Shown: one piece after another, positions 16,778-26,107 of the stretch
How the letters are laid out: each line of letters begins with the position of its first letter
How positions within the stretch are numbered: position 1 is the stretch's first letter
NCBI RefSeq assembly: GCF_036030735.1
Contig: NZ_CP107928.1
Coordinates: forward strand, 558,001-622,000
Origin: Streptomyces sp. NBC_00425
Lineage (GTDB): Bacteria > Actinomycetota > Actinomycetes > Streptomycetales > Streptomycetaceae
DNA: 64,000 nucleotides
Direction of reading: 5' to 3'
Position numbers and translations under genes: made by a program
The notes under the pieces: model-generated
Seen by the model: only the letters and a program-made list of their open reading frames with translations
Database searches by the model: none
Told to the model about the DNA's origin: nothing

Positions 16778-17968
16778 TCAGATCACCGCTGCGACTCCCG
16801 AGGCGACGAGCTCGGAGACGAGAGAGCTTGTCGCGTGTCCGCTGAACACGTCGACGCCTATCGGCCGTCCTTCGACGAGTGCGCGAAGACACGGCTCGGC
16901 TTGGGCCGGCGCCCACCACTCGTCACCGGCCACGACGAGGACGACGCCGCCGTCGCGCCGGCGGATCTCTGCTCGCGTGCTCAACAGAACCACCCTCGAG
17001 TCCGCTTCCCATGTTCCCGGACCGATGTGGTCGAGAGCCTGCAGCGTCGGACGCGGATCGAGGTAGTGCGTCTTCGACTGTGTGGCGTCGAAGAGTCGGA
17101 GTGCCGACGGGGCGAGCCATTCGTCCAGGACCGAGCGCAGAGCCGCCGCGTGCCGCGCGCGTGCCTGGTCGTCGTCCAGAACAGGGATGTCCTGACGCAT
17201 GAGGTCGCATGCGGTCGCCTGTTGTACCAGCCACGTCATGAAGTCCGCGTTGGTGGGCCGGAGTACGCCGATGGTCAGGTGCAGTGAGGGTTGATTCAGC
17301 GGGGTGACCTTGTGCCACCAGCCGCGGGGCAGATAGAGCACGCTGCCTGGAGTAAGCGTCCACTCGTTCGCGTACTCGGTCGGCGGCTCGCCGAAGTCGT
17401 CGGGCAACGGCCATTTGCGTGTGGGTGACTGCACCTGCCAGTGCTTTTGCCCCAGGAGCTGGATCACGAACACGTCGTGGTCGTCCCAGTGCTCCGGGAA
17501 GCCGCCCACATCGCCCCAGCTCGCGTACATGTTGACGAAGGCGAAGACCCGTAGCGCACGTTCGATCTCCTGCTTCAGGGCGTGAATCGGCGAGTGGGCC
17601 TGGTCGATGGCGTCCCAGACCATGGTGGCGCCCTTGCGGATCTCTGCGAGGAGGCGGGCGGTGTCGAGCATCCTGAGTGGGCCGCGCAGCGTGTGAACGG
17701 TGCGATGGTAGTCCGATTCCGGTACGGCTCTCCCGAACTTCACCAGCCGAAATCTGGGGGCAGGTGGCCGCCGGTAACGGATCAACTCGTTGAGGCTGCG
17801 CCACGACAGCAGGTGGGCGAAGCGGTCCGGACTGCCCGTCCCGAACCACTCACGTCCGCCCCTAATGTCCTGCTCGAACTCCTTGACGCCGAGCGGCTCG
17901 ATGAGGGACGGGAAAATAAGACGTTCGGCGTTCACCGCTGGCTTTTCGCCTCTGTTCGCTCGGATCAT
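16778..17968 (-). CDS. JmjC/cupin-4 oxygenase, ROXA-like (396 aa)
   Basis: The protein resembles bacterial ribosomal-oxygenase-type JmjC proteins (cupin-4): FAFVNMYASWGDVGGFPEHW followed by DDHDVFVIQLLGQKHWQV (iron ligands His and Asp near residue 158), then TPGSVLYLPRGWWHKVTP with the distal His near 217, and a C-terminal region like the winged-helix tail of this family. Family members hydroxylate peptide or protein side chains. Here the likely target is the RiPP precursor, distinct from that of the smaller JmjC protein at 6832-7737. The ATG overlaps the upstream MBL stop by 4 nt. Confidence 0.85.
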   Translation of the reverse strand: MIRANRGEKPAVNAERLIFPSLIEPLGVKEFEQDIRGGREWFGTGSPDRFAHLLSWRSLNELIRYRRPPAPRFRLVKFGRAVPESDYHRTVHTLRGPLRMLDTARLLAEIRKGATMVWDAIDQAHSPIHALKQEIERALRVFAFVNMYASWGDVGGFPEHWDDHDVFVIQLLGQKHWQVQSPTRKWPLPDDFGEPPTEYANEWTLTPGSVLYLPRGWWHKVTPLNQPSLHLTIGVLRPTNADFMTWLVQQATACDLMRQDIPVLDDDQARARHAAALRSVLDEWLAPSALRLFDATQSKTHYLDPRPTLQALDHIGPGTWEADSRVVLLSTRAEIRRRDGGVVLVVAGDEWWAPAQAEPCLRALVEGRPIGVDVFSGHATSSLVSELVASGVAAVI

Positions 17969-19404
17969 GACAGAGAATACGATTTCTCTGCCGAGCGGGA
18001 TGCTCGTTCATAGACCATCCGGTCCGCTCGTCCTCGGTCTACGGAGATCCAGTCACCAGGATTCCAGCCGATCGCTCGGGTCGGAATACCTTCGCCCTGG
18101 AAGCGATCGGTCAGGTAGGACACCAGCTCCCACTCCGGAGGCTCACCCATGCTCATGCCAACATCTCCGATCCTTTTTCCGACCCCTTCGAGCCCGTTTC
18201 CATAAGGGAGGTAATAGCGCGGCCGCCCCGCTCGGCAGACATCCACAATGCCGTCGGGACCAGGAGTGACGCTCGGAAGTCTTCCCATTCGGAATTGCGT
18301 GAACAGCTCCCGCAGCCTGTCGAACGGCAGAGCCAGGTAGTAGTGCGGAAGTCCGAAAAAGAAAGGACAGTGGAAGCGTGGCAGTGAGCTGAGGAAGAAG
18401 TCCACAGGCCCGTGGTCGTCTCGTGAGGAACGGACGACGTCCGCCATGTCACCGAGCGGATCGACACCGCTGTCGATCAGCGAAACCGCTGTGAAGTCAG
18501 GGGTCGAGAAGCGATAGCAGCTCCCCCAGTTCCGCAGATCGGGGTGGGGCGCCTGTCCCTCACGGACAGGTTGCTCTCCGAAGAAGGGCAGGACATCGAC
18601 ATGGATGTCGCCGATGACGATGGAGGATCCCCACTCCGGTGCGTGTGCGTTGAGGCCGAAAAGTCTGAGGCTCCGCAACATGTCGTTGGGAGCGAGCAGG
18701 CTGGTGCGTGGCACCGGCGGGACGACCACGGTCGTTCGGGCCGGGTCGGCATGGGCCAGGACGGACGGAACACTGTAGTGATCAGCGTGCCCGTGGGTGA
18801 TGAAGACCGCATCGATCCCGCCCTCGACGGCGATGGGGTCCCGGGGCGCCTGGGGCATCCAGAAGGACACCGGATCCAGTAGCACGCTCGTTGTCCTTGA
18901 CCGAATGACGACGCATCCGTGTTCGCGGCGATAGATACCGGGACCCTCGATGCGTGGGAAACCGGGCATCGGCACGGAATCACCGTGAGTGAGAAGAGCG
19001 CAGAACGTGCGCGGCAGCCACGAGAGATCCGGCACGGACTCCGGGTCACCGGTCAGTGAGCGCAGTACCGACGCGACGTCGACGGCCATGGACGTGTCGA
19101 ACCGCGTGGTCACCTGCTCCGCACTGCCGTTCTCCCTGAACAAGCGGAGGCGAAATGCGTAATCCGCGGACGGGTGAAGGAGCGCCTCGGTGGCGACGAT
19201 GCCTCCATCGGTGACCGCTCGCGCGTCAAGAAGAGATTCATCGACCGGGAAAGCGGGATGGCGGAACAGCTCCTCGACTGCCCTCCTGCACTGTTGCGTA
19301 TCGAATTCGAGAGCCATCCACCGCTGCAGCAGCTGGCCCACGAAAGGAAGAGCCTCCGGCTCTCGCTCGATGACGTGCAGCGTCGCTCCGTTAGGAACGA
19401 TCAT
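17965..19404 (-). CDS. Second MBL-fold metallohydrolase (479 aa)
   Basis: ATG at 19404 with AAGGGAA upstream makes this the first gene of the coupled operon. A 150-residue N-terminal domain leads into an MBL fold: CVVIRSRTTSVLLDPVSFWM, the metal motif THGHADHYS near residue 200, VSLIDSGVDPLGDMADVV with the bridging Asp, and YYLPYGNGLEG. It shares the order of elements with the MBL protein at 14932-16746 (including the PFFGEQPV and PMYGEQPT segments) and is clearly a paralogue, but lacks the long helical C-terminus. Two MBL paralogues in one RiPP operon is unusual; each may act on a different intermediate. Confidence 0.8.
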   Translation of the reverse strand: MIVPNGATLHVIEREPEALPFVGQLLQRWMALEFDTQQCRRAVEELFRHPAFPVDESLLDARAVTDGGIVATEALLHPSADYAFRLRLFRENGSAEQVTTRFDTSMAVDVASVLRSLTGDPESVPDLSWLPRTFCALLTHGDSVPMPGFPRIEGPGIYRREHGCVVIRSRTTSVLLDPVSFWMPQAPRDPIAVEGGIDAVFITHGHADHYSVPSVLAHADPARTTVVVPPVPRTSLLAPNDMLRSLRLFGLNAHAPEWGSSIVIGDIHVDVLPFFGEQPVREGQAPHPDLRNWGSCYRFSTPDFTAVSLIDSGVDPLGDMADVVRSSRDDHGPVDFFLSSLPRFHCPFFFGLPHYYLALPFDRLRELFTQFRMGRLPSVTPGPDGIVDVCRAGRPRYYLPYGNGLEGVGKRIGDVGMSMGEPPEWELVSYLTDRFQGEGIPTRAIGWNPGDWISVDRGRADRMVYERASRSAEKSYSLS

Positions 19405-19564
19405 CTTGCTTCCCTTGGCTGGGCACTCTTCACGAAATCCTCTGTGCGAAGGTATCGGGGCCAAGGGGGATGCTAGCGCGACCCAAACCGTACAGCGGGG
19501 AGGACTGGGATCGGTCTGACCGTGTCGGCCCGGTCGGAGCTTCCCCGAGATGAGTGATGGGTCG

Positions 19565-21430
19565 TTACTCCCGGCTGTCGGGAACTTCCGCGTCGACCTG
19601 TGCGCCGTGCCACGGCACGAACGCATTTGTCAGCCCCGTGAGAGCCGGGCGCAGCTCCGGATGGTGCCGCAGGATCACCGTGGCCATGGTGTTGTCGTCG
19701 ATCCAGGCCATTCCGGCCTTGGAGTACACCTCCGGGGTGTAATACGAGGTGAAGAAGCGGTCACTGCTCATCCTGACCGAAGCCATCAGAATGAAGATGC
19801 GGAACGCGGTGTTGCTGAAGGTGAACCCGTCCGGGAGTTTCTCGGCGTACATCCCGATCGTCAGGTCCACTTTCTCGATGTCATTGTCGTACAGTCGCTT
19901 GATCTCCTCGGCCCACATCGGATTGTCTGTCAGGTCCTCGAAGCTTGCCGCGGGCTTCATGCGCAGCAGCCGCCGGAACTCGTTGTAGCGGGGGACGCCC
20001 AGCTCCCGGCTGCGCAGGATGTCGGTGGCAGCAAGGTCCTGCAGGTGCCCGTCGGGTCGCTGGTACTCCTGGAGGAACTTCGGGAAGTTGTGCAGGGTGA
20101 CCAGACCCGGGTGGAGCGTGCCGAAGCTGTACAGCAGGTCGGCCATGCTCGTGGTCTCGAGGACCTTCAGCGCCTCGGGTCCGGAGATCTCACGCAAGGT
20201 GCAGCGGCGCAGGGTCTCGTTGTCGACGGCGGAGCGCAGGTGCCACTCGTCGCGGATGAGCGGATGCATGCGGTAGATGGCGACGAACTCCTCGGTGAGG
20301 GCGAACGGGGCACCGTAGTGATCCGTTTCGGCACCGGGGATGCCGCTGACGAGCTCGCTGTCGCTGATCCGGCCGAGGAGGTGGTGCATGCGTTCGCCCG
20401 CGAGTCCCCACCAGTTGGTTCGCAGGGCCTTGACGGTCGTGGGATGGCTGATCACGGCCGGCGTCCACTCCACGGTGTGGATCTTGGCGATGAGTGCGGA
20501 GTTGACGAGCCGCGCCCGCTGGAACAGTTCCTCGTCGTCCCAGGACGGATACGCGGCATGCAGGTGATCGCAGATGGCGTTGTGTTCCCGGGCGAACAGG
20601 CTCTGCATGAGCACCAGGCCCAGCCAGAAGCCGGGCACTCGCGACGGATCGCGAGAGGGGTCGGGGAACGGGGTCTGCTCGTCATCCCACAGCCGCAGCC
20701 TGCCCAGCTCACCGGTGCGCAGTTGGCGTTGCTCCGCCTCACTCGACCCGTAGATCTGCGACGCGTCCCACCAGTGGGAGGAGACGTTGACGCGTGTGTC
20801 GGGCATGTCGGCACCCGCCTGCGGGTCCCGGGTCGGGTCGTCCGGTGTCCGCATGATCCGCATCGGGTGTTCCGGCCAGGGATCGTCGTCCATGAGGGGT
20901 ACTTCCCAGGGCCGGTCCGCGGGGCTCGTCCCGTGGCTGAACCAGTCGCGAATCATGAACTGCAGCCAGGCGGAGACGAGCGAATTGACGGTCTCGGCGG
21001 GGATCAACTCGTGCCGGGTGAGCAGGGCTCGGCTGACGTCGCGCGGGTTCGGCCGGGACAGAACGTCCTCGGGCGTGGCCGACGCGATCTTGTCCAGCGG
21101 GATATTGCGGTTGAAGCGTGTGCCCGCCATGCCCATCCGAGGCTCGTCGAGGTCGTTGTAGCTGCCGTCGGCGCTCCGGTTGACCTTGTGCTTCTCGGAC
21201 TGCGGCCCGGGATCGGGGAGGTTCACCGAGGGCAGGTGCGTGGTGTCGTGGAGGTTCTCCTGACGGAGTCTCACACGCACGCCGAAAAGGATCGCCAGGC
21301 CAGGAATCACGGCCAGCTTGTCCCAGCCGATGCGCCGATCGACGTATTCGGCGATGCCACCGGCGACTCTCCACGGGAGAGACGCGAATCCGGATCGGGA
21401 GCGGCGGGAGTAGGGTCGTTGCTTGCTCAC
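19565..21430 (-). CDS. Animal-type haem peroxidase, alpha-dioxygenase-like (621 aa)
   Basis: GTG at 21430 with AAGGAG 7 nt upstream. The protein matches the animal haem peroxidase/alpha-dioxygenase group: SAWLQFMIRDWFSHG with the distal His near residue 161, NVSSHWWDASQIYGSS, LFAREHNAICDHLH and FVAIYRMHPLIRDEW with the proximal His near 385. In alpha-dioxygenases this fold oxidises fatty acids at C2. The gene lies 160 nt upstream of the MBL/YcaO operon on the same strand, so it could be its first member or an independent gene. No signal peptide is evident. If part of the cluster, it may oxidise a peptide or lipid group; that is speculation. Confidence 0.85.
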   Translation of the reverse strand: MSKQRPYSRRSRSGFASLPWRVAGGIAEYVDRRIGWDKLAVIPGLAILFGVRVRLRQENLHDTTHLPSVNLPDPGPQSEKHKVNRSADGSYNDLDEPRMGMAGTRFNRNIPLDKIASATPEDVLSRPNPRDVSRALLTRHELIPAETVNSLVSAWLQFMIRDWFSHGTSPADRPWEVPLMDDDPWPEHPMRIMRTPDDPTRDPQAGADMPDTRVNVSSHWWDASQIYGSSEAEQRQLRTGELGRLRLWDDEQTPFPDPSRDPSRVPGFWLGLVLMQSLFAREHNAICDHLHAAYPSWDDEELFQRARLVNSALIAKIHTVEWTPAVISHPTTVKALRTNWWGLAGERMHHLLGRISDSELVSGIPGAETDHYGAPFALTEEFVAIYRMHPLIRDEWHLRSAVDNETLRRCTLREISGPEALKVLETTSMADLLYSFGTLHPGLVTLHNFPKFLQEYQRPDGHLQDLAATDILRSRELGVPRYNEFRRLLRMKPAASFEDLTDNPMWAEEIKRLYDNDIEKVDLTIGMYAEKLPDGFTFSNTAFRIFILMASVRMSSDRFFTSYYTPEVYSKAGMAWIDDNTMATVILRHHPELRPALTGLTNAFVPWHGAQVDAEVPDSRE

Positions 21431-22003
21431 GGTGGTACTCCTTGGGGCACTCGTGGTGGGTCCTGCATCGGGCTGACCAGACCGGCGGAGGCTGCCCATG
21501 GCCCCCGCCGGCTCCCCCGCCGATGACGTGGTCGCATCCCGTGCCGGCTCGCGGAACGCCGGACTCGGGTGTCATTCCGGCAGCTTCTGCCCGGACGGCC
21601 GGCGGACGACAACGTGCGGACAGCGGAGGTGAGCGTCGGTCAGGGCGGCACTATGGAGCGGCGGCACGGCGGACCCGGCCACCAGAACGGCCCCGCACTC
21701 CGCGGGCCGGGGCGCCGAGTGAGCGGAGTGCGTACCGGCAGCCCGGTGATCGCGTCCAAGAGCGAAACCCCGGACGACACGTGGACGCGTTGCCTGGCCA
21801 CGGTGGCTCCCTAGGGGCTCGGATCGCGACGACCACTGCCGCGATGACGCAGACGCGGCCAACACCCGCAGCGGGATGAAATGCCACCAAACGCAACGCT
21901 AGGAGAAGTTCGGTCCGGCCGCATGTCGGAACAGCACCGCACCCCGACCACGGCCCGTGGTCGGCCACGTGACGCGTTCTGGCCGTACGAGGTAGGGCGC
22001 GCT
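21431..22003. other. Intergenic region, no confident gene
   Basis: The 573-bp gap holds the promoter side of the haem peroxidase gene and the 3' end of the WD40 gene. Short frames here are Arg/Pro-rich and look like shadows. I see no strong hairpin or RNA gene. Confidence 0.3.
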
Positions 22004-25000
22004 TCAGCGGGACGGGCACACCGGTGAGACCGACTCGTCGGGAAGGTAGGCGGCGCGTTCCTGTGGGGTGAGGTCGCGGTGGACGACTCGGCAGATCCGC
22101 TGGATGGCTTCGGAGGGTTCGGCGAGGGCGACGGCGTCCCACAGGCGGACCGTCTTGTCGTCGTCGGCGGTGGCGAGGGTATGGCTGTCGTGGCTGAAAG
22201 CCACCGAGTTCACCGTGGCGGCATGCCCGCTGAGTGGCGTACGGGTCCTCCCGGTATGCGCGTCCCACACACGGGCGGTGAAATCGACGCTCGCGGTGGC
22301 GACGAGGTGGCCGTCGGGACTGAAGGCGACTCCGTAGACCTCGGCGCTGTGTCCTTTGAGGATGGCGCGCGGTGTGCCCTTGTCCGCGTCCCACAGCCAC
22401 GCCGTCTTGTCGTCGCTCGCAGTGGCGACCGTATCGCCGTCCGGGCTGAAGGCCACCGCGTTCACCTCGTCGATGTGCCCTTTGAGGACCAAGCGCGGCT
22501 TGCCGGTCTTCGCGTCCCACAGGCGGGCGGTCTTGTCGGCGCTGGCGGTGGCGATGGTGCGGCCGTCGGGGCTGAACGCCACCCCGTACACAGTGTCGGT
22601 GTGTCTGTCGAGGGACATGCGGAAAGCGCCGGTCCTGGCGTCCCACAGGCGGGCGGTCTTGTCCGCGCCGGCGGTGACGACGGTGCGGCCGTCGGGGCTG
22701 AACGCCACCGCGGCCACCTCGTCGGTGTGTCCCTTGAGGATGGTGCGGGACCTGCCCGTGGCGGCGTCCCACAGGCGGGCGGTCTTGTCGGCGCCGGCGG
22801 TGGCGATGGTGCGGCCGTCGGGGCCGAACGCCACCGCGGCCACCTTGTCGGTGTGTCCCTTGAGGATGGTGCGGGACCTGCCCGTGGCGGCGTCCCACAG
22901 GCGGGCGGTCTTGTCGGCGCTCGTGCTGGCGATGGTGCGGCCGTCAGGGCTGTAGGCAACCGCGGTCACCGCATCCGTATGCCCGGCGAGAATTTTCCGC
23001 GACCGGCGGATGTGCGTGTCCCATAGGCGTACGACCTTGTCACGTCCGGCGGTGGCGAGGATGCGGCCATTGGGGCTGTACGCCACCGCGAAGACGAGGT
23101 CGGTGGCGCCGTTGAGGGAATCCCGGGGCGTCCCGGTGGCTACGTCCCACAGTCGCACCGGGCGTTCCAGGCCGACCGTGGCCAGGGTGCGGTTGTCGGG
23201 GCTGAAAGCCACCCCGACCACCTGTTCGACATATCCGCTGAGGGCGATGCGGGGTTTTGCGCTGGGCATGTCCCACAACTGGGTGACGTAGTCCCACCCG
23301 ACGGTGGCCAGTGTGCGACCGTTGCGGCTGAAGGCCAGCGCGATCACGGCATCGGTGTGCTTCTTGAGGACCTGGCCGGGTTTGCCGGTACCCGCGTTCC
23401 ACAGCCGTGCCGTCTTGTCGTCGCTCGCCGTGGCGATCGTGCGCCCGTCGGGGCTGAAGGCCACCGCGTTCACCTGGGCGGTGTGCCCTCGCAGGACGCG
23501 GCCTGGTTTGCCGGTGCGGGTGTCCCACAGCCGTACGGTCCTGTCGGCACTCGCGCCGGCGACGGTGCGGCCGTCGGGGCTGAACGCCACGGACCACACC
23601 ACGTCGGTGGGCCCCCGGAGAACTGGGCCGCGTTTGCCTGTGGCCACGTCCCACAGCCGTACGGTCTTGTCGGCGCTGGCGCTGGCAAGGGTGCGGCCGT
23701 CCGGGCTGAACGCGACCCGGTACACGTCACCGGCGTGCCCCGACAGCCGCCGGTGCATCGGCAGGAGCGCAGCCGTGGTCCGCAGGTCCTCCACGGCCTC
23801 GGCCGTATGGCTGCTGCGATAGGCCTGCACCGCCAGCAACGACGCGAGGTCCGCGTTCGTCCCGCTGACCTCATTCGACTGTGCCGCCAGCTGCCGTGAC
23901 ACGGCCGCACGCCGCGCCTCGTTCACCGACCGCCACTGCCACACCGCACCCCCCGCCGCCAACAACGCCAGCACCAGCAACCCCCCGAGCACGGCGCTCA
24001 GCCTCCTGCCGCGACGGATCGCGGCCCGCTGCCGTTGCCGGCTGGCGTTCAGGAACTCCGAGACATCGGAGGGGAGATGGCGTCGGCGGGACCATTCCAG
24101 GCCCTCCCCGAGGGCCGTTCCGCCGAGGAGATCGCCGGGGTCCTTGCCCCCGGCCGCCCAGCGGGCCTGCCGTTCGTGGGTGTGGCTGAGCCACTCTTGG
24201 AAGCGGTGGTCCTGGTTGACCCATTCCCGCAGAGCGCCCCAGTCGCGGATGAGCGCCTCGTGGATCAGTTCGGCCACTGGCTCGCCGGGAGAGTCGTCAG
24301 GATCGCGCGGACCGTGCAGGGTCTGGGTGGTGATGATGCGATGACGGGCGAGGGAGGCGATGACCGCGTCGACGGAGGCCGACTCGCCGTCGGTGGGGTC
24401 GGCGGCCAGGGCGCGCAGCTCGTCAAGCGGAACCTGGGTGCGGACGGCCGTGATGTTGTGGCTGGGGTCGGCGGGATGGACGAGGGACGTCAGGGCGCGC
24501 CGTGCGATGACCTGTTGCTCGCGGGACAGCTCGCCCAGCGCGCTCTCGCACCACGTGGTCACACTGCCGCTGACGGCGCCGATGCGCTGGTAGGCCGCGT
24601 GGGTGAGATAGCCGTCCTTGCGTCGCTCCCACAGCTGACTGAGCGTCATCTCCAGCAGCGGGAGCACCGTGACCGGGGCCTCGCGGGTGAGGGAGGCCCC
24701 GGGGGTGGTCTCCAGGACGTCCATGATGATCTGTTCGGGCAGTCCCGGCTGGAAGTGCAGCCCGACGTCGTGGGCGGGCAGCGCGATGATGTCGTGCAGG
24801 TCCTGCCTGCTCAGCGTGCCGGGCACGTTGAGCAGGCCCGGCATGGCCGCCTCGAGCAACTTGGGTGCGAGCGCAGCGAGTTGGGGGTAGAAGTCGTCCC
24901 GCATGATCAGGATGACGGTGATCTTGGTGTAGGCGTCGGCGGCGGAGATGACCTCGTCGATGACGGCCAGGAACTCCCGCAGCCTGCCGTCGGACCTCTG

Positions 25001-26107
25001 GACGAGGAGTTCTTCGAACTGGTCGATGACCAGCAGGACGCGCTGGTAGGAAGGTTCTGCGGCGAGTCGGCGGTTGACCGCCGCGGTGATGCCCTCGTCG
25101 CCCGCGCCGGGCAGTCCGGCGCGTTCGATCTCGGTGAGCATGTCCTGGCGGGGGCGGGCGAGGACGGGCAGCCAGCGGTCGCTGCCGGGCAGCAGGCCCT
25201 CGGCCAGGGCGCGCAGTACGCCCGCTTGGATGAGGGACGACTTGCCCGATCCCGACGGCCCCAGCAGCAGGGTGAGCCGGCGCTGCCGGGCGAGGTTGGT
25301 CAGAACCTGTCGCACGGCGTCCTGACGGCCCTGGAACCACCGGGCATGTTCCGCGGTGAACGGTTCCAGGCCCCGATATGGGCACACCTGCTGTTCCGTC
25401 AGTTCGGGGAGGACCTCGCGGAGGACCTGTGTCGGAGTGGCGTAGGCGATCTCCTGGCCGCGTTCGAAGGCGTCGGGTGCGGTGATCTCGGTGAGCATGC
25501 CGAGGACCAGGCCGGTGACGTCGTCGAGGACGGGTCCGCCGCTGAAGCCGGTGGTGAGGTCGTTGGCGTCGGTGAGCTGGAGGTGGGTGCAGCGGCCGTC
25601 TGCGCCGGGCAGGATGTCGCCGCCGGTGCCGTAGCCGTAGTGGCCCTCGGGCGGTGCCTGGGCGGGGAATCCGAAGGAGCGCACGCGGTGGCCCCGGCAG
25701 CCCTCCGCGGAGCCCAGCGGCAGCGGCCGTGCCCCTGGCGGCGTGGCGGGCAGGCGGACGAAGGCCACGTCCTCGGAGTTGGCGGCCCGCCACAGGTCGG
25801 CCGGAACGTCTCCGGTCATCAGCTGGCCGTCAAGGTGGGGGAAGGCCAGCCGGATCTCGCTGCCGGGGCCGCCGCCGGCCGCCTCGACGACGTGCGCGCA
25901 GGTGACCAGGGTCCGTTCGGCGACCAGGAACCCAGTGCCGGCGACCGTCCCGTCCGGTCGGTGGATGCGGGCGACGGCGGGCAGCAGGTTTGTGGCGAAG
26001 CCGTCGCCGGCCTCCTGCCTCGCGCCGCCGAGGCCGACGCGGTGAGAGCGAAGGCGCAGCAGGAGGTGGACCAGGCACGCCTGGACGCCTACTGGGAAGC
26101 CCACCAC
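22004..26107 (-). CDS. Trypsin-like protease / STAND NTPase / WD40 repeat protein (about 1,367 aa)
   Basis: Domains in order: a trypsin-like fold with TLVTCAHVVEA (His about 68), SEDVAFVRLP (Asp about 110) and TTGFSGGPVLDD (Ser about 185); a STAND-type NTPase with Walker A LLLGPSGSGKSSLIQAG near 281 and Walker B VLLVIDQFEELL; a transmembrane helix SAVLGGLLVLALLAAGGAV near 700; then 13 WD40 units (about 784-1326) with the AFSPDGRT and KTARLWD patterns. The usual short Cys-containing tail follows. Start is uncertain: GTG 26107/26104 is the first usable codon before the protease domain and overlaps the coiled-coil gene on the other strand. Such proteins are thought to sense a signal through the propeller and act in biological conflict or stress responses. 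Confidence 0.9.
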   Translation of the reverse strand: MVGFPVGVQACLVHLLLRLRSHRVGLGGARQEAGDGFATNLLPAVARIHRPDGTVAGTGFLVAERTLVTCAHVVEAAGGGPGSEIRLAFPHLDGQLMTGDVPADLWRAANSEDVAFVRLPATPPGARPLPLGSAEGCRGHRVRSFGFPAQAPPEGHYGYGTGGDILPGADGRCTHLQLTDANDLTTGFSGGPVLDDVTGLVLGMLTEITAPDAFERGQEIAYATPTQVLREVLPELTEQQVCPYRGLEPFTAEHARWFQGRQDAVRQVLTNLARQRRLTLLLGPSGSGKSSLIQAGVLRALAEGLLPGSDRWLPVLARPRQDMLTEIERAGLPGAGDEGITAAVNRRLAAEPSYQRVLLVIDQFEELLVQRSDGRLREFLAVIDEVISAADAYTKITVILIMRDDFYPQLAALAPKLLEAAMPGLLNVPGTLSRQDLHDIIALPAHDVGLHFQPGLPEQIIMDVLETTPGASLTREAPVTVLPLLEMTLSQLWERRKDGYLTHAAYQRIGAVSGSVTTWCESALGELSREQQVIARRALTSLVHPADPSHNITAVRTQVPLDELRALAADPTDGESASVDAVIASLARHRIITTQTLHGPRDPDDSPGEPVAELIHEALIRDWGALREWVNQDHRFQEWLSHTHERQARWAAGGKDPGDLLGGTALGEGLEWSRRRHLPSDVSEFLNASRQRQRAAIRRGRRLSAVLGGLLVLALLAAGGAVWQWRSVNEARRAAVSRQLAAQSNEVSGTNADLASLLAVQAYRSSHTAEAVEDLRTTAALLPMHRRLSGHAGDVYRVAFSPDGRTLASASADKTVRLWDVATGKRGPVLRGPTDVVWSVAFSPDGRTVAGASADRTVRLWDTRTGKPGRVLRGHTAQVNAVAFSPDGRTIATASDDKTARLWNAGTGKPGQVLKKHTDAVIALAFSRNGRTLATVGWDYVTQLWDMPSAKPRIALSGYVEQVVGVAFSPDNRTLATVGLERPVRLWDVATGTPRDSLNGATDLVFAVAYSPNGRILATAGRDKVVRLWDTHIRRSRKILAGHTDAVTAVAYSPDGRTIASTSADKTARLWDAATGRSRTILKGHTDKVAAVAFGPDGRTIATAGADKTARLWDAATGRSRTILKGHTDEVAAVAFSPDGRTVVTAGADKTARLWDARTGAFRMSLDRHTDTVYGVAFSPDGRTIATASADKTARLWDAKTGKPRLVLKGHIDEVNAVAFSPDGDTVATASDDKTAWLWDADKGTPRAILKGHSAEVYGVAFSPDGHLVATASVDFTARVWDAHTGRTRTPLSGHAATVNSVAFSHDSHTLATADDDKTVRLWDAVALAEPSEAIQRICRVVHRDLTPQERAAYLPDESVSPVCPSR

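Noticed and set aside
19405..19564. A second precursor gene between the MBL and haem peroxidase genes
   Set aside because: The 160-bp gap has no small ORF with a ribosome binding site in either direction.
19550..21526. A 658-residue open frame antisense to the haem peroxidase gene
   Set aside because: The peroxidase has clear catalytic motifs and a ribosome binding site; the antisense frame has none and no recognisable family.
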